From NCBI GenBank assembly GCA_000697355.1, contig JNEN01001200.1, positions 124,001 through 188,000 on the forward strand: a DNA stretch of 64,000 bases, in the 5' to 3' direction. Made by a program: the position numbers and the translations under genes. Source of the DNA: Syncephalastrum monosporum B8922. Taxonomy: Eukaryota > Mucoromycota > Mucoromycetes > Mucorales > Syncephalastraceae. The notes beneath the pieces were generated by a model. It did no database searches and was not told the origin of the DNA. It was given only the letters and a program-made list of their open reading frames with translations. Of the stretch, positions 13,448 to 25,200 are shown piece after piece. The first letter of the stretch is position 1. Each line of letters begins with the position of its first letter.

Positions 13448-16179
13448 GATTTACGTCATTGTGATTGCCCAGGGAACTAAACTAAAAAACTTCGTTCCAA
13501 CCCCCACCCAAATTCGCACAGAACCTGCCGGACTTTCCAGGATTTGGCCACGCTACGCCTAGATACAGAGATCAGATACATTGATACCATAGCTATGATT
13601 GACGCCATACATTATCTAGTTCATACACCGCGTATGAAGCCTTGGCCATATTGGGCTCATGCTATCCATCCGGACCATATCAATGAACTTCCATTGCTTT
13701 GAATACTTGAATCAACATAATGGAAGATCTTTACATACCGCGTTGGTGGAGCAGTATAAAACTTCCCGTTTTAAATCAGTATATTGTATAGCTCGGTCGT
13801 AATTTTTCTGAACATTATCTTACGTGACAAGCAGCAGCAAATGGGCTCCAATATACGTCACCAGACGTTTTTTACACAATGTCATACTCGCCTGCTTTTC
13901 TGCTTGAATATGCCATCGCGAGGTTGCTCGTAGATGCCTATGGAAAAAGGCCACTGACGCTGGAGTAATAAACCCATGACAACACCCTTTGTTATCCTAG
14001 GACTCAGTTCCCATTGCTCAAATTGGCCACTTCCTCTCACTACTTCCTCCCACTAGGCCTGTTGCACCACTTGGGATTACCAAATGCAGCCAGTGCGGCC
14101 AAGAAGATGACCCTACGTCCTTTAATGCAACAATTTAGTCCGCAGCGGTAAGTTTACTGTCAGCACGCGCCGCAAAGCAACTTCAACGTCGCTACAGTCT
14201 CCCACCAACACTGCTTGCAAAAATCAATATCACCATGTCTCCATCGAGAACGTTTCGTGGGAGGATCGATGCTGTATGCTGACCTTGGCTTACCCGTTAC
14301 TGCTGTTATCAGTGACGAAGAAAAAGCTATATCGCGTGGACAAGGAGTCAAAAACCATACCCTATGCATCTCTCCCCTCCCCCTTCAGGAAAAAAGATCT
14401 CGAATATCGTATCTTCGCTGTGAAGTGGGCTATCTTGTATCAAAGCAACGCCTGCGATGTAACAAACTGGCCACAGTTTTCAGTCTGTGAGGCTTGTTAA
14501 GCTGTCGTCGGTCGCTGCTGCTGCTCTTTGCATGAGGCAAGAAAACGCAATCAGCCATAATGCGTAGTTATCCTGGCATGTTAGATAACGGTGACAAAGC
14601 CAAGCAGTGGCAAGACGTGATTTCTGTTGCGGCATTTTGCAAGCCGAATTAAAAGAGGATGTCTGTGTGCTGATCGTCGATTATACCTGGCCTAGTCCAT
14701 CATGCTATATCAAAGTAGTATGCAATCAGGTTCGACTTCGTGGGCAGATTATAAAGTTGCGCGCCGAGTGTTTACGAAATCATTCATTGCAGAAAATACT
14801 GTATCCTTATTGAATTTAAGCAAATGTTTCTCTCATTCTGAAGGTAGCTTATACAGCTGTATAAGATATAAGAGATACATTCTATGTCCGTACGTGGTTG
14901 TTGGTGTGCTTATTGTAAGCTCCACGTGCGAAATCTGTGCATCTGCACAATGCACAATTCGGAGTGAAAACTGTATGGCGTTGGCCAGCTGCAAAACGCC
15001 AAACACTGAAAGCGTATAACGCGTATGATTCGTTCCTTATGTTTGAAGCGACATAATCATGCCTACTTAAACCTGAGATCCCGATAGTGCTATAGATAGA
15101 GGGAAGCATTATGGCGGTTATGAACGGATGTAAGAGCTCAAAAATACACAAAGGGAAAAAGAAGGCTGCACATACTTGAGGGGTCGCATACATACGTACG
15201 CAGGGAGAAAACCCCTTGTCATACGCCTCTTTTTTTTCCTTCTATACTCGATTCCCGCTTTGTTGGTGAAAGGGGAGAAAGAGACATATGCGGAGGAGGC
15301 GGAAACAGCTGTTCGAAAGATGCATGTAAAACAAGCAGAGGGCACCAAGCAAAGTATAGCGCGTTTCTGAAATTGCAAATAATGTACCAAGGCGATGGAA
15401 TTTTTTTTGTCCTACACGGACCTCTATATTGCCATTTTCCACATTTGTCTGCTATTCACGGACGCATTTCTCCACGTGAAGACATAGATATGAGAGGAAG
15501 CATAAACTTTTGAAAGTTATACCAACAATTTCTGATATGCTCCCCTCTTCCTTTCTCCTTTTCCCTTTTTTTTTGTTGGCGATGGGTCAGCTATTCATGA
15601 TGCCTGCCTAGAACCCCTGGTGATGGTGTCGGGATAGCTGTTGTTGTCAGGAAGGGGTGCCCATAAACAAACAGCGTGCCTTTGTTGTGTGGTGGATAGG
15701 TTCACGTCAGATAACAAAAGTGAAGGGTCGCACATACGAGCGCCACAGCAAGGCCGAGCTGTTATAATGATCTAAATGCAGTGTCACCATGTGCTTAAAA
15801 CGGCGACAGATCGGCTCGTATTCAAAGGTTGTTCAGATCATTTTGCTCGATAATGATTAGGGCAATCGGTGTATGTCAGCTGGAGCTATCATATTGAATA
15901 CGTGCAATAAAATATAAAATGGATAAGTGCGCGCATAAGGGTGTATGTGGAGGAACGAAGGGGTTTCGATTGTCGTAAGTGACTGTACGGATTTGGGAGG
16001 AAGGTAAACGTGAAAGGGGAAACGGGGTCTGTTTGTCCAACCATAAACCAATATAAGCGCAACATTGCTTCATTCAATCCTCCCACTTGCCCTCTATCTT
16101 TCTCTCTTTCTTTCTCTCTCCCTCTCTCTGTGTCGATTTTCCCTATCTTCTGTGTTTACATACCTCATTGTACACTATC
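13448..16179. other. Gene-poor AT-rich stretch
   Basis: 2.7 kb without a supportable gene. Overlapping short frames on both strands at 14160-15390 have no conserved motifs or consistent splicing. The final about 90 bp are strongly pyrimidine-rich (CTTTCTCTC repeats around 16090-16135), consistent with the leader of the small gene at 16180. Confidence 0.5.
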
Positions 16180-16437
16180 ATGATTATCGCTCCATGCCCT
16201 CGAAAGCCGGCCTTCTCGGCATCGCCCAGCTTTTATCTCACGAAGGACGACCAGCAAGACGCCTGCCATGAGCTGCGCCAGATCCTCGCTTCGGCGGTGG
16301 TACCTGGCCCCAGCATCCCCCGCACAAACAACCCTTTGCCCCAGGACTCCACCTTCTCCGTTGTCCGCCCTCAATATGTATCTCGTCAGCGACGGTCTCA
16401 CAGCGTCGGCCAACATCATCTCTCCACCATGATGTAG
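16180..16437 (+). CDS. Small hypothetical protein (85 aa)
   Basis: ATG at 16180 after a CT-rich leader. The single-exon product begins MIIAPCPRKPAFSASPSF, continues with a helical, acidic segment (TKDDQQDACHELRQILA) and ends in a basic tail (VSRQRRSHSV then QHHLSTMM). Codon composition matches neighbouring genes, and the frame is preceded by a promoter-like leader, so it is probably real. No domain recognised. An upstream in-frame ATG at 16087 lies inside the pyrimidine tract and is less likely to be used. A CA/TA microsatellite follows at about 16525-16550. Confidence 0.5.
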   Translation: MIIAPCPRKPAFSASPSFYLTKDDQQDACHELRQILASAVVPGPSIPRTNNPLPQDSTFSVVRPQYVSRQRRSHSVGQHHLSTMM

Positions 16438-16787
16438 TGTATCACATTTTACATACCCCTGTCCTCCTCTGCGCGCGCACACATACATGTATCTACCGTG
16501 TCGCTCATTGTCGCACTCACGCTCTCACGCACACATACACATATACACACATCCCACTTTATGTACATATCAGTTGCCGATGCCGTCGGCTCCTTTTTCC
16601 TTACGTATGCAGACCTTTCTTCTTTCCCTTCAGTTATTCTTCAACATCTATACATATATTAAAATTACAGCCCATACCCGCTCCATCCATAAAGTGAATG
16701 TCCTGAATGCAGTAAAAAGGATAAATGAACTAACATAGCTCGCAAAACAAAAGGAACAATTAAAAAGGCACATGGCAAGTGAGTCGG

Positions 16788-17590
16788 TCAAGACCGGACG
16801 TCGATAAGGATAACGACGAACATGGCAATCAATACAGCCAAGACCCCCGTGGAGCCAAAGAGGATGGCACCCCGGCTGGCCGGGAAAAAGTCTTTGGTGA
16901 GTGCCACTTGGGAGTGGAAGTAACGGGCATTGGCGATATAGAGAAACAGGATGCTGAGACCCACAAAAGTAGCGCCGATGGAGCGACCCATATGCGATTG
17001 CTGGGATGTCATGCCTGAGGGCGAGAGGTGATAGAGCTGTGTGATCGCTGAATGGCCAGAACACATGCAAGAGTGCGTGTGCACATGTGCATTATTATGT
17101 GAGTCTTTGAATGCACGATCCGATCGCGTAACAATAGAAACTTACCCACTCCCACCGTCACCAAGGAAAGCGATGTACGTAGCCACGCGAGAAAGGTCCG
17201 TTCATTTGCTGTCGAAATCATTTAGTATATGTTGTTGATGCGATATACCAGATTTTAACAGAACCTACCGAGATGGTCACGGGCAACGGCCGCTTTGTTT
17301 TCCAACAAGGCCGAAGTTGAAAAGCGCTCGTACACACGGCGCAGGGTATCATAAGGACTCTTGGTACGTTTTCGACGCTCGTACTGAGCGTGCATATCTT
17401 GTTTCTCTTGTACTGATTTCGTTCTCACGAGGAATGGCGGTTCAAACTCATGTCGGCGATCGGACGAGATTTCGGTCGAGGACGGCAAAGAGGACGAGCG
17501 TCGGCGAAGCTCCTGTCTATTCGGTTGTTCTCGGTCGCTTGTGTTGTCATCCTCTTTGTCAAGCGGATGGGTAGTGTTGTTCTCTGCCAT
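16788..17590 (-). CDS. DUF202 (VTC1/YidH-like) integral membrane protein
   Basis: Three exons (17590-17269, 17208-17146, 17047-16788), 214 aa. The N-terminal about 110 residues are charged and disordered (RRRSSSLPSS; a basic helix near HAQYERRKRTKSPYD). The DUF202 signature ANERTFLAWLRTSLSLV starts exactly at exon 2. Three hydrophobic helices follow: FLAWLRTSLSLVTVGVAI, IGATFVGLSILFLYIANARY and ILFGSTGVLAVLIAMFVVIL. The family includes the small membrane subunit Vtc1 of the vacuolar polyphosphate polymerase and many uncharacterised proteins. The long N-terminal extension is unlike Vtc1 and closer to fungal DUF202-only proteins. Likely in a vacuolar or endomembrane; the partner is unknown. The gap 16438-16787 to the previous gene holds only UTR-like DNA. 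Confidence 0.88.
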
Positions 17591-18467
17591 ATATAGACAA
17601 TGTATGGTTTACATACAAAAAGAAAATAAAAGAGAGAATAGAAAAGCTTGAGATCAAGAAGTGTCTATGCCCGGTTTCAAGTCATTTATTCGGGGGGGGG
17701 GAACATTGTGTACTGTTTTTTTGGGGGGACTATGGCGACTCATGCTTGCGCACGCTGACGCGGCCCGACACACTCCGCACACAGACAGTGTATATAATAT
17801 GATTCCTATGATTCGTATGATTTGCCCAGTGCTTTGTATAAATGGAGCACATATATACTTACTTGTAGTTGAGATTGGGCGTTTATTTATGCTTGTGTAC
17901 TTATTATCGATTCTTTTAGCGCGGTAGTTCTTCCAAACAGGATGGATGAAGGTTTGCCCGGAAGGAGTTGTTTTGCCTTGTGGAACGAGAAAGTCATTGG
18001 TAGTACAGCACAAGTGTACACTTTTCTAAAGCATTGGCTTGGCCAAAAGCTACCTTACATGATGATCCAGGAACAAGGTTTACATACTGTTCTCTTTACA
18101 TTCTGCATGATCCGTTGTTTCGGAGACCATGTGTTTTATTTCCAGGTGGGCATAATGTAACAGAACAACATGTATGTACGCATCAATTGCATATGGGAAC
18201 AGGTTTGTTTGTTCATGCGAGTTTATGCCTATTACCCTACAGAACCGGCTCTACGGTACTGCGCCAGCATGGCCGTAATCTGTATATACTGTGTGTTCTT
18301 CTAGAGAGAGACGTGAGTCAGGATGTCTTGAAAAAGGACGAGTAAAACATAAGCCGCTTTCCATTCCATATATGTCTATATAATCATATCCGCAGCCCTC
18401 TCACCAGTATTCGAGTGCTTTTATTTCTAGGGTGTGTTGGAAGGTAGCGTATACGTAGGTATACGAG
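17591..18467. other. Intergenic region
   Basis: Head of the DUF202 gene on the left and tail of the subtilase gene on the right. It contains a G9 run near 17692 and short frames on both strands without motifs. No gene supported. Confidence 0.5.
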
Positions 18468-19751
18468 TTAGAATGCATGCTGCTTGGTCTCATTGTAACC
18501 GTTGTAGATCAAAAGATTAGGTGTGCCTTTGGGGAGGTTGCTTAGGCGACCTGGCGTGGCCAATTCCAGGATCTTGTCTTTAATGACCTTGGGGTCGACC
18601 AGCTCCTTCTCTTGGCTAAGAAGATAGGCAGCAAGACCAGCGACGTGGGGTGAAGCCATGCTGGTACCGCTGATGGTATTGGTACCATCGGGGCTACCGG
18701 TCCAGACGGAAAGGATGTTTTCGCCAGGAGCAAACACATCCACGCATTTGCCATGGTTGGAGAAAGAGGCGCGTTCATCACGGATGTTCGAGGCACCGAC
18801 CGTGATAGCAAGCTCTGAAGCAGCTGGCGAGTAGCTGCACGCATCACGATTGTCGTTGCCAGCAGCGACACTGAATACAATGCCCGCTCGCACGGCTTCA
18901 TCAACAGCGCGATCCAGGGCGCGTGATTTTCCACCACCCAAACTCATGTTGGCCACAGCTCCCTTGTACGCTTTGCCCTCACGCTGGGCATTCAGTGCGT
19001 GCTGCTCAACCGCCCAATTGACACCCGCGAGGACCCCAGACATGCTGCCCGAGCCGTTGGAGCTCAGCACCTTGACGGCGATGGGGCGTGCACGCTTGGC
19101 TATGCCGTAACGATGGCCGGCAATGGTGCCTGCACAGTGGGAGCCGTGGCCGTTGCCGTCATCGTCTGCGTCGCCATTCGGGATAGTGACACCCCACGTC
19201 GCTCTTCCGCCAAAGTCATTATGTGCCACGTGGATGCCAGTGTCAATCACAAACACACTGACGCCCTCGCCACCGGCGGGGTCGTGCTCATACTTGCTAA
19301 AGGTGCGCAGTGACAATGTGTCGCGGTGTGACACACGCGCCAGACCCCAAGGCGCATTACGCTGCATCTCAGACGCATAGACAACCGTATCGCGCTCAAC
19401 GTAGGCAACTTCCGGCTGACGCCGAATATGGTCGAGGGTGGCAGACGAGAAACGGCCACTGTAACCCCGCCATTCGGGCATAACGTAGGTGTGCTCGATA
19501 CCGGTCATCACGTCAGCGTCCAGGTACTCGGAGAGCGGGATCTCGTCGCCCATACGGAGGGAAGCAGCATGCTCATTCACACCCGTACAATGATTGTGCA
19601 CCTGGGCCGAATTCACCTGATCCTTCAAGACGACAATGTAAGAGTCCGTAATAGCTTCCGTGTCCGGTGTGTCATATAACGGCGCCAGTGTGAGGGGCGA
19701 TGCCCATGCGCATGATAGTAAAGTACACGAGATCAGAAATAGTGACTTCAT
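18468..19751 (-). CDS. Secreted proteinase K-like subtilisin (S8)
   Basis: Intron-free. I chose the ATG at 19751 (427 aa) because it begins a good signal peptide (MKSLFLISCTLLSCAWAS); the in-frame ATG at 19802 sits upstream in a pyrimidine-rich leader. An I9-type propeptide follows (DSYIVVLKDQVNSAQVHNH to EVAYVERDTVVYA). The catalytic domain starts near NAPWGLARVSHR and carries Asp170 in VIDTGIHVAH, His202 in GNGHGSHCAGT, the oxyanion Asn in VAAGNDNRDAC and Ser364 in SGTSMASPHVAG. The family comprises secreted or vacuolar endopeptidases activated by propeptide cleavage (Prb1, proteinase K). All catalytic residues are intact. The lack of a C-terminal extension fits secretion or vacuolar targeting. 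Confidence 0.95.
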   Translation of the reverse strand: MKSLFLISCTLLSCAWASPLTLAPLYDTPDTEAITDSYIVVLKDQVNSAQVHNHCTGVNEHAASLRMGDEIPLSEYLDADVMTGIEHTYVMPEWRGYSGRFSSATLDHIRRQPEVAYVERDTVVYASEMQRNAPWGLARVSHRDTLSLRTFSKYEHDPAGGEGVSVFVIDTGIHVAHNDFGGRATWGVTIPNGDADDDGNGHGSHCAGTIAGHRYGIAKRARPIAVKVLSSNGSGSMSGVLAGVNWAVEQHALNAQREGKAYKGAVANMSLGGGKSRALDRAVDEAVRAGIVFSVAAGNDNRDACSYSPAASELAITVGASNIRDERASFSNHGKCVDVFAPGENILSVWTGSPDGTNTISGTSMASPHVAGLAAYLLSQEKELVDPKVIKDKILELATPGRLSNLPKGTPNLLIYNGYNETKQHAF

Positions 19752-22244
19752 GAAACAAAAAGAAAGAAAAAAACGATAGAAGAAAAGAAAGGCTGCTCGC
19801 ACATGCTTTCAAGTAAGGTAAGGTCACTGTAGCTACTGTCAACAATACGGAGATTTCTCGATGATGACTACATACAAAGGATATCGCTCGCTTTTCCTGT
19901 CGAACTGTCAGTCTCATTCCTAACACTTGGATGGGTCACTTGACGTGTCTTCAGGATCATATGTACGCAAGTGGCAAAGACTCCAATATGCGTGAGAGCA
20001 CACGATGCTGGATAACATTCACAACCTTTTTCCGCAGAGGCAAAATGCTGCAAGCATATCTCATTTGTTGTTAATATGAGAACGATCACCTCGGGCAATA
20101 TTTATGGCTGTTTTCGAAAGTGAACTTTATCCCCGGAATGCGTGTACGAAGACAGAGCATAAAGTTGAACATGCGTAGCGATAGGCAGTGGTTTTGAGGC
20201 AGTCCGCAATGGCGTCACCTATCATTCCCATCATCATCAGTGAAATGATATACAAACGAACGCTATTCTGTACGTGACTTTTCCCGCAGGTGACCGAGCC
20301 CCAAAATTATGCGCGAGCCAGTAAAAGCAGAAGAATTATCGCTTTTTGAACACATAGCTACAGTGGTTTTCTATCCTTTCTTAAACCTGATACACTACCT
20401 TACTGTACAGATGTTGATCATGCTAAAGACTAAAGTAGGTTTCCCATTAATGATCACAGATATCGAAGCTACTTATATTTTTTCACATACGTGGACAAAG
20501 AATAATGTTGATACGTTTGCCTTTATACAACAATACCTTTATATAGTGACGTATGGACATATAGGCAAATATTTTGATGTGCGTATCCCAAGCATTTGAA
20601 AATAAGGTGTGTGAAAGGCAAGCTAAATCACACATGAATGATTCAGTACTGACTTTTGTGACCGTACATCGAACTCAGTCGTGCGTCAAGTGGCACTACA
20701 CTATACACATGTTGGACCATGCAGGAAGTGACGTGCTGTGCCTGGCTTCACACACGCAACAAACATGTATAACCAGAATAGCGCTATCTGATCCTCAGAA
20801 GGTTCCCTTCTTCATAACCAAGAGTAGTTTCTAACGGACTGGCTCAAAACGGCGTTCAATAGCACAAGACACGTTAAGTTACCATTTAGCTCCTTGGTTA
20901 TCCGACCCTCATGGCCTATATTTGCATGGTAGCGTCATTTATTTCTAAATAATCATGGTTATGTTCAAGTCAGGCTATTCTGGGCGATTTCGACTTATAT
21001 TTACCAGCAACGATATAAAACTGTTTATCACGATTACCAAGGTAATGACATACTGTTGCTCTTAGAACCATCATGGTATCTGTATGTAGCATCACCGCTT
21101 CAGTCAATTTATAAGTATGTTGCGAACTATAGCTATATTACAATAATGGTAAATTTACCTCATTTTCTTGTGTGTTAGATGATGCTGTACCTTCCTATTT
21201 TTTTTCACATGATAGTATACTGGAGTTCGCACAGTTGGCATAGACATTCTGGAGAAGAGTTTCACAAAGAGAAAACGATATATAAAATAGACCCGGAAGT
21301 GGTTGGATAGTCTCGGGTAGACGTGTCAGATGAAATGGAAAAAAAGACCGTGTGAGGGTATCTGGGACCGAAATCCCTTCGAGCCCGAGCAACACAAGTG
21401 CATCGGGCCGTCGGCAGGAGAAGGAAGAGCTGAGTATTCTATGCAGATGCGTGTGGCGCCACGGCACAACCGCAGCATTAATAATGAAAAAAAAAAAAAA
21501 AAGAAGTGTCTGAGTCTCTGCTGCCATGGAAGACGTGACGCACGCGCTGCCTGCCCGCCTTTCCTGGACAATGTTTTGATACGTATGCGCTTTTATTTAC
21601 ATATCTGAATCTGTTATCATGTCATGCGGGCAGCGAAAATGAAAAGCGCGGGTAAAAGTAACCTTTTACAAGCGTGTGTATATCTCATCACCACAATGAT
21701 TTGTGTCATGACACTATACGAAACCTGTTTGAGACAAGGTCCGATACATATGTGAAATGCAATGCAACATGCAACACGTAAGCCTGCCTGCCTTGTCGTT
21801 GCCCGGTTCCGAATTTGAACACATACATTCGCCTATATCGGGTCAGGTGTGATTCCTGCAGGCGGTCGATCCAGCACAGTCATTTGTCCCACCCACGGGA
21901 ACACCAAGTAAAAACTGTTTGGAGAATATTAGTACAATAATGTGGTAACGGATCTAAATGAAGAAATGAAGAAAACGAATGAGTGGCAGACAAAAGGGGT
22001 CAAGGAGATGGGTCACCAGGCAGGGCGGGATGCAAAATAAAGAGCAGCAGAAAAGAATGCAAGAGAACAAAGGGAACAAGGGAAATAAAGAGACTCAGCG
22101 GACTGTGTGTTGGCTGCGCTGTCATCTGGTTTCTGGTTGGACGTGATCCGTCACAAAGAAGAACATTTGACCTTATATTCCAAGTACAGCAACACACTTG
22201 TTGTTGCATGTATTCTTTTCTTTTCTTTTTCTTTTCGAAAATTT
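19752..22244. other. AT-rich gene-poor stretch
   Basis: 2.5 kb without a supported gene. The portion 20100-21300 is very AT-rich and looks like decayed or neutral DNA. An A15 run sits near 21487. The segment 22000-22244 is the likely leader of the Sel1-repeat gene (TTCTTTTC runs before the ATG). Confidence 0.5.
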
Positions 22245-25200
22245 ATGGGTGCCAACAACAGTAAGCCCGTCTCAGCAACGACGAAACGGAGGTCATCATC
22301 CAGAAAGACATCACCATCCTCCTATGACGATTATGACCAAAAGAATAACACGGACACCGTCACCACCACTGCAACGTCCGCCCATAGCAACAGGAACAGC
22401 GTCGTCATCGAGAATCCTGTTAGTACACCTGTACGTCAATCCTGCGACTTTTCTGTCGGCTCGTCGACATTCGCTTCGTCTGCCCTGTTCAGTGTCGCCT
22501 CCGCTTCTACAGCATCCTCTATCCGCTCCTCGACTACCTATAAAGATGAAAATTTGCCAGGAACAGCTACCACTACGGGTTTCCTACCCATGGGAAGCGC
22601 CTGTGAACTCCGTGGTGATTTGCACGGTGCCTTGCAATGGTATGAACGTGCTATCGCCGCCGCTGTCGATAGCCACCACGCAGAAGCCGCAGAAGCACAG
22701 TACCGTGCAGCACTCGTCCTTGTACAACAACAATCACCCAAAAAGGCATTTCAGTACTTTATGCTCGCAGCAGCCAAGGCGCATCCAGAAGCGCAGTATA
22801 TTGTCGGCGCTCATTTTGAACGGGGCGTGGTCGTCAAGGAAGCACGAAGAACAGACGCAAAAGCATGGTACGAGCGTGCAGCCAAGCAGGGTCATGCTCA
22901 GGCACAGGCCGCCCTGGCATCCATTTTGTTAGAAGACAATGACCCGCGCGCCGCCATTGTTTGGCTGCAATTTGCTGCCGATCAGGTATGTGTCGTTCAT
23001 TATTTTATATTAATAGACATCGAGTGAAACATTGCCGTGTATCTAAAACGCGAGTCTTTTTTTGGAAAATGTCATATATGTAGAATCACACCAAAGCCCT
23101 CCTGCGCCTCGGGTCGCTATACGAAAAAGGCGACTGGATTACACAAGACATTGACCGCGCCCTGGCATGTTACCAAAAAGTTATCACAATTGCACTTCCT
23201 GAGCATGAACATAATACCCCCGCCTCTTCAGCGTTCTGGTGGCGCCAGCATGAAGACATCGCCGGCAGCTATGCTGTAGCTCACTACATTGTCGGCATCA
23301 ACTATCGTCTTGGCGACCTCGGCCTCGCTAAGGACTCCGAGCGCGCTTTCCATCACATGACCATCGCTGCCAAGGCAGGCTATGCAGCTGCTCAGCGAGT
23401 GCTTGGATTGATGTACTGCGAACGCAACGACGATGCTCAAGCCCACACCTTATATACAAGCGCCGCCCTCCAGGGAGATCTACGTGCGGTCGGCCTATTG
23501 GCACAGCAGTACGAGCTCGGCCGCGGCTGTGTTGTCGACCGAAAACGAGCGATTGACCTATATACCAAGGCAGCTGAAGCAGGCTCGATACCCGCGCAAC
23601 GGTCCCTTGCCGAGCTATATCATCGCCTCGGACGCACCCAAGAAGCCCGCCGATGGTTTGAAAGGGTAGTGAAGGCTACCTCTAAACAACAAGACAAAGA
23701 ACATGTCCTCGCCGCACGATTGATGCTTGCTCGCTATCAACTGAAGTCAAATCCAGAGGAAGCCTTTGAGAGTTTTATTCAGCTTGCGGATATCGAACAC
23801 CACGTGCCCAGTTATTATTGGACTGCCGCCTACTATGAAGAGAAACGATGTGATCTCGATCAGGCGCTCGCTTACTACGCAAAAGGCGCTGAGCACGGCG
23901 ATGTCGAGTGTGCGTTTCAAGTTGCTCTCATCTTATCCAACAGTGGGAAGCCACAAGACCGCGAGCGTGCCTTTGTTTGGTACAAGCGAGCGGCCGAACA
24001 AGGCCACCGGACGGCCCAGTATAGCCTTGCCTTATACTACGCCAAAGGACTCGCCCCCATCGCTGCGCCCCAAACGGATGTGGCTCGACAGTGGCTCGAA
24101 CGCGCGGTTATGCAAGAACTTCCGTCTGCCATGGTGCTCCTTGCGCAGTTGATGCTTCAGCAAAAAGGTCAGGAGCAGGAGGCGCTCTATTGGCTGCGTA
24201 AAGCAGTAGCCAAAGGCGACGTCACCGCCATGCGCGAGCTAGCAGCCGCTTACGAATCAGGCGCAGCTAGTGCTTTTATTGAGCAAGATGATCCAGACGC
24301 ACGCTACAAGACAGCATTTCAACTCCTCGATCGCGCCTCTGTGGAGAAGAAGGATCCACTGGCATGGTGTGCCAAAGCCCGTTATTTCGAGAATGGATGG
24401 GCTGTCCAAGCCAATCTAAGCGAAGCTGTCGCCTGTTACAAGAAGGCCGAGTCACTGGGTCATGCAAAGTAAGCTCAATCTATTCCAAAGTCCGTTTGAT
24501 CACTTATCACAATGCATGAATGTTCTATTAGGGCAATTTTGCATCTGGCAGACATGTATACAAGGCAGTCCATGTGGGACGAAGCGAACACGACATACAA
24601 TTTAGTGATTGATCGTCACGGTATACGCACAGCCCTGGGATGGGAAGCACGTCTTGCGGTCGGACGCCTCGTTGTGTTCAAATGTAACGATATCAAAGAT
24701 GCACGTGTCCATGGTTGGCTCCGTGATATGGTTGACCAAAAAGACTTGAGTCCCGTGCGTCGCATTGAACCTTATGAGATGCTTGGTATGGCAAAAGTAA
24801 TTTATGCAGTGTGCAATACGCTAACCCAGAGAATTCACAGGTGCATGCTGCGAATATGCTCGCGGTGGCGTCGATGCCTCCGATCTGACCAGCGCTACCA
24901 CGTGGTACTCATTGGCCGTCAAGACCGAAACCCTCACTCAGGACTGGATCCAGGAGCGTGCACGATTCCGTCTCGCTGCCATTGCCATGGCACGTCGTCA
25001 GTTCTCCGTCGCATTGCAGCACTTGCGTGAGCTGGAGCCGTCGTTACCTAAAATGAACCGCGTCAGCTCAGAGATGCGCCAGCTGGCACGGCATGTCCGA
25101 TTCCACCTCGGCGAGCTTCTCTATACCGAAGCACCCGTCGAGGCACGGCGCTGGCTAGGCGAGGCCGCTGACGAAGGGGATGGACGCGCAGCTTATATGC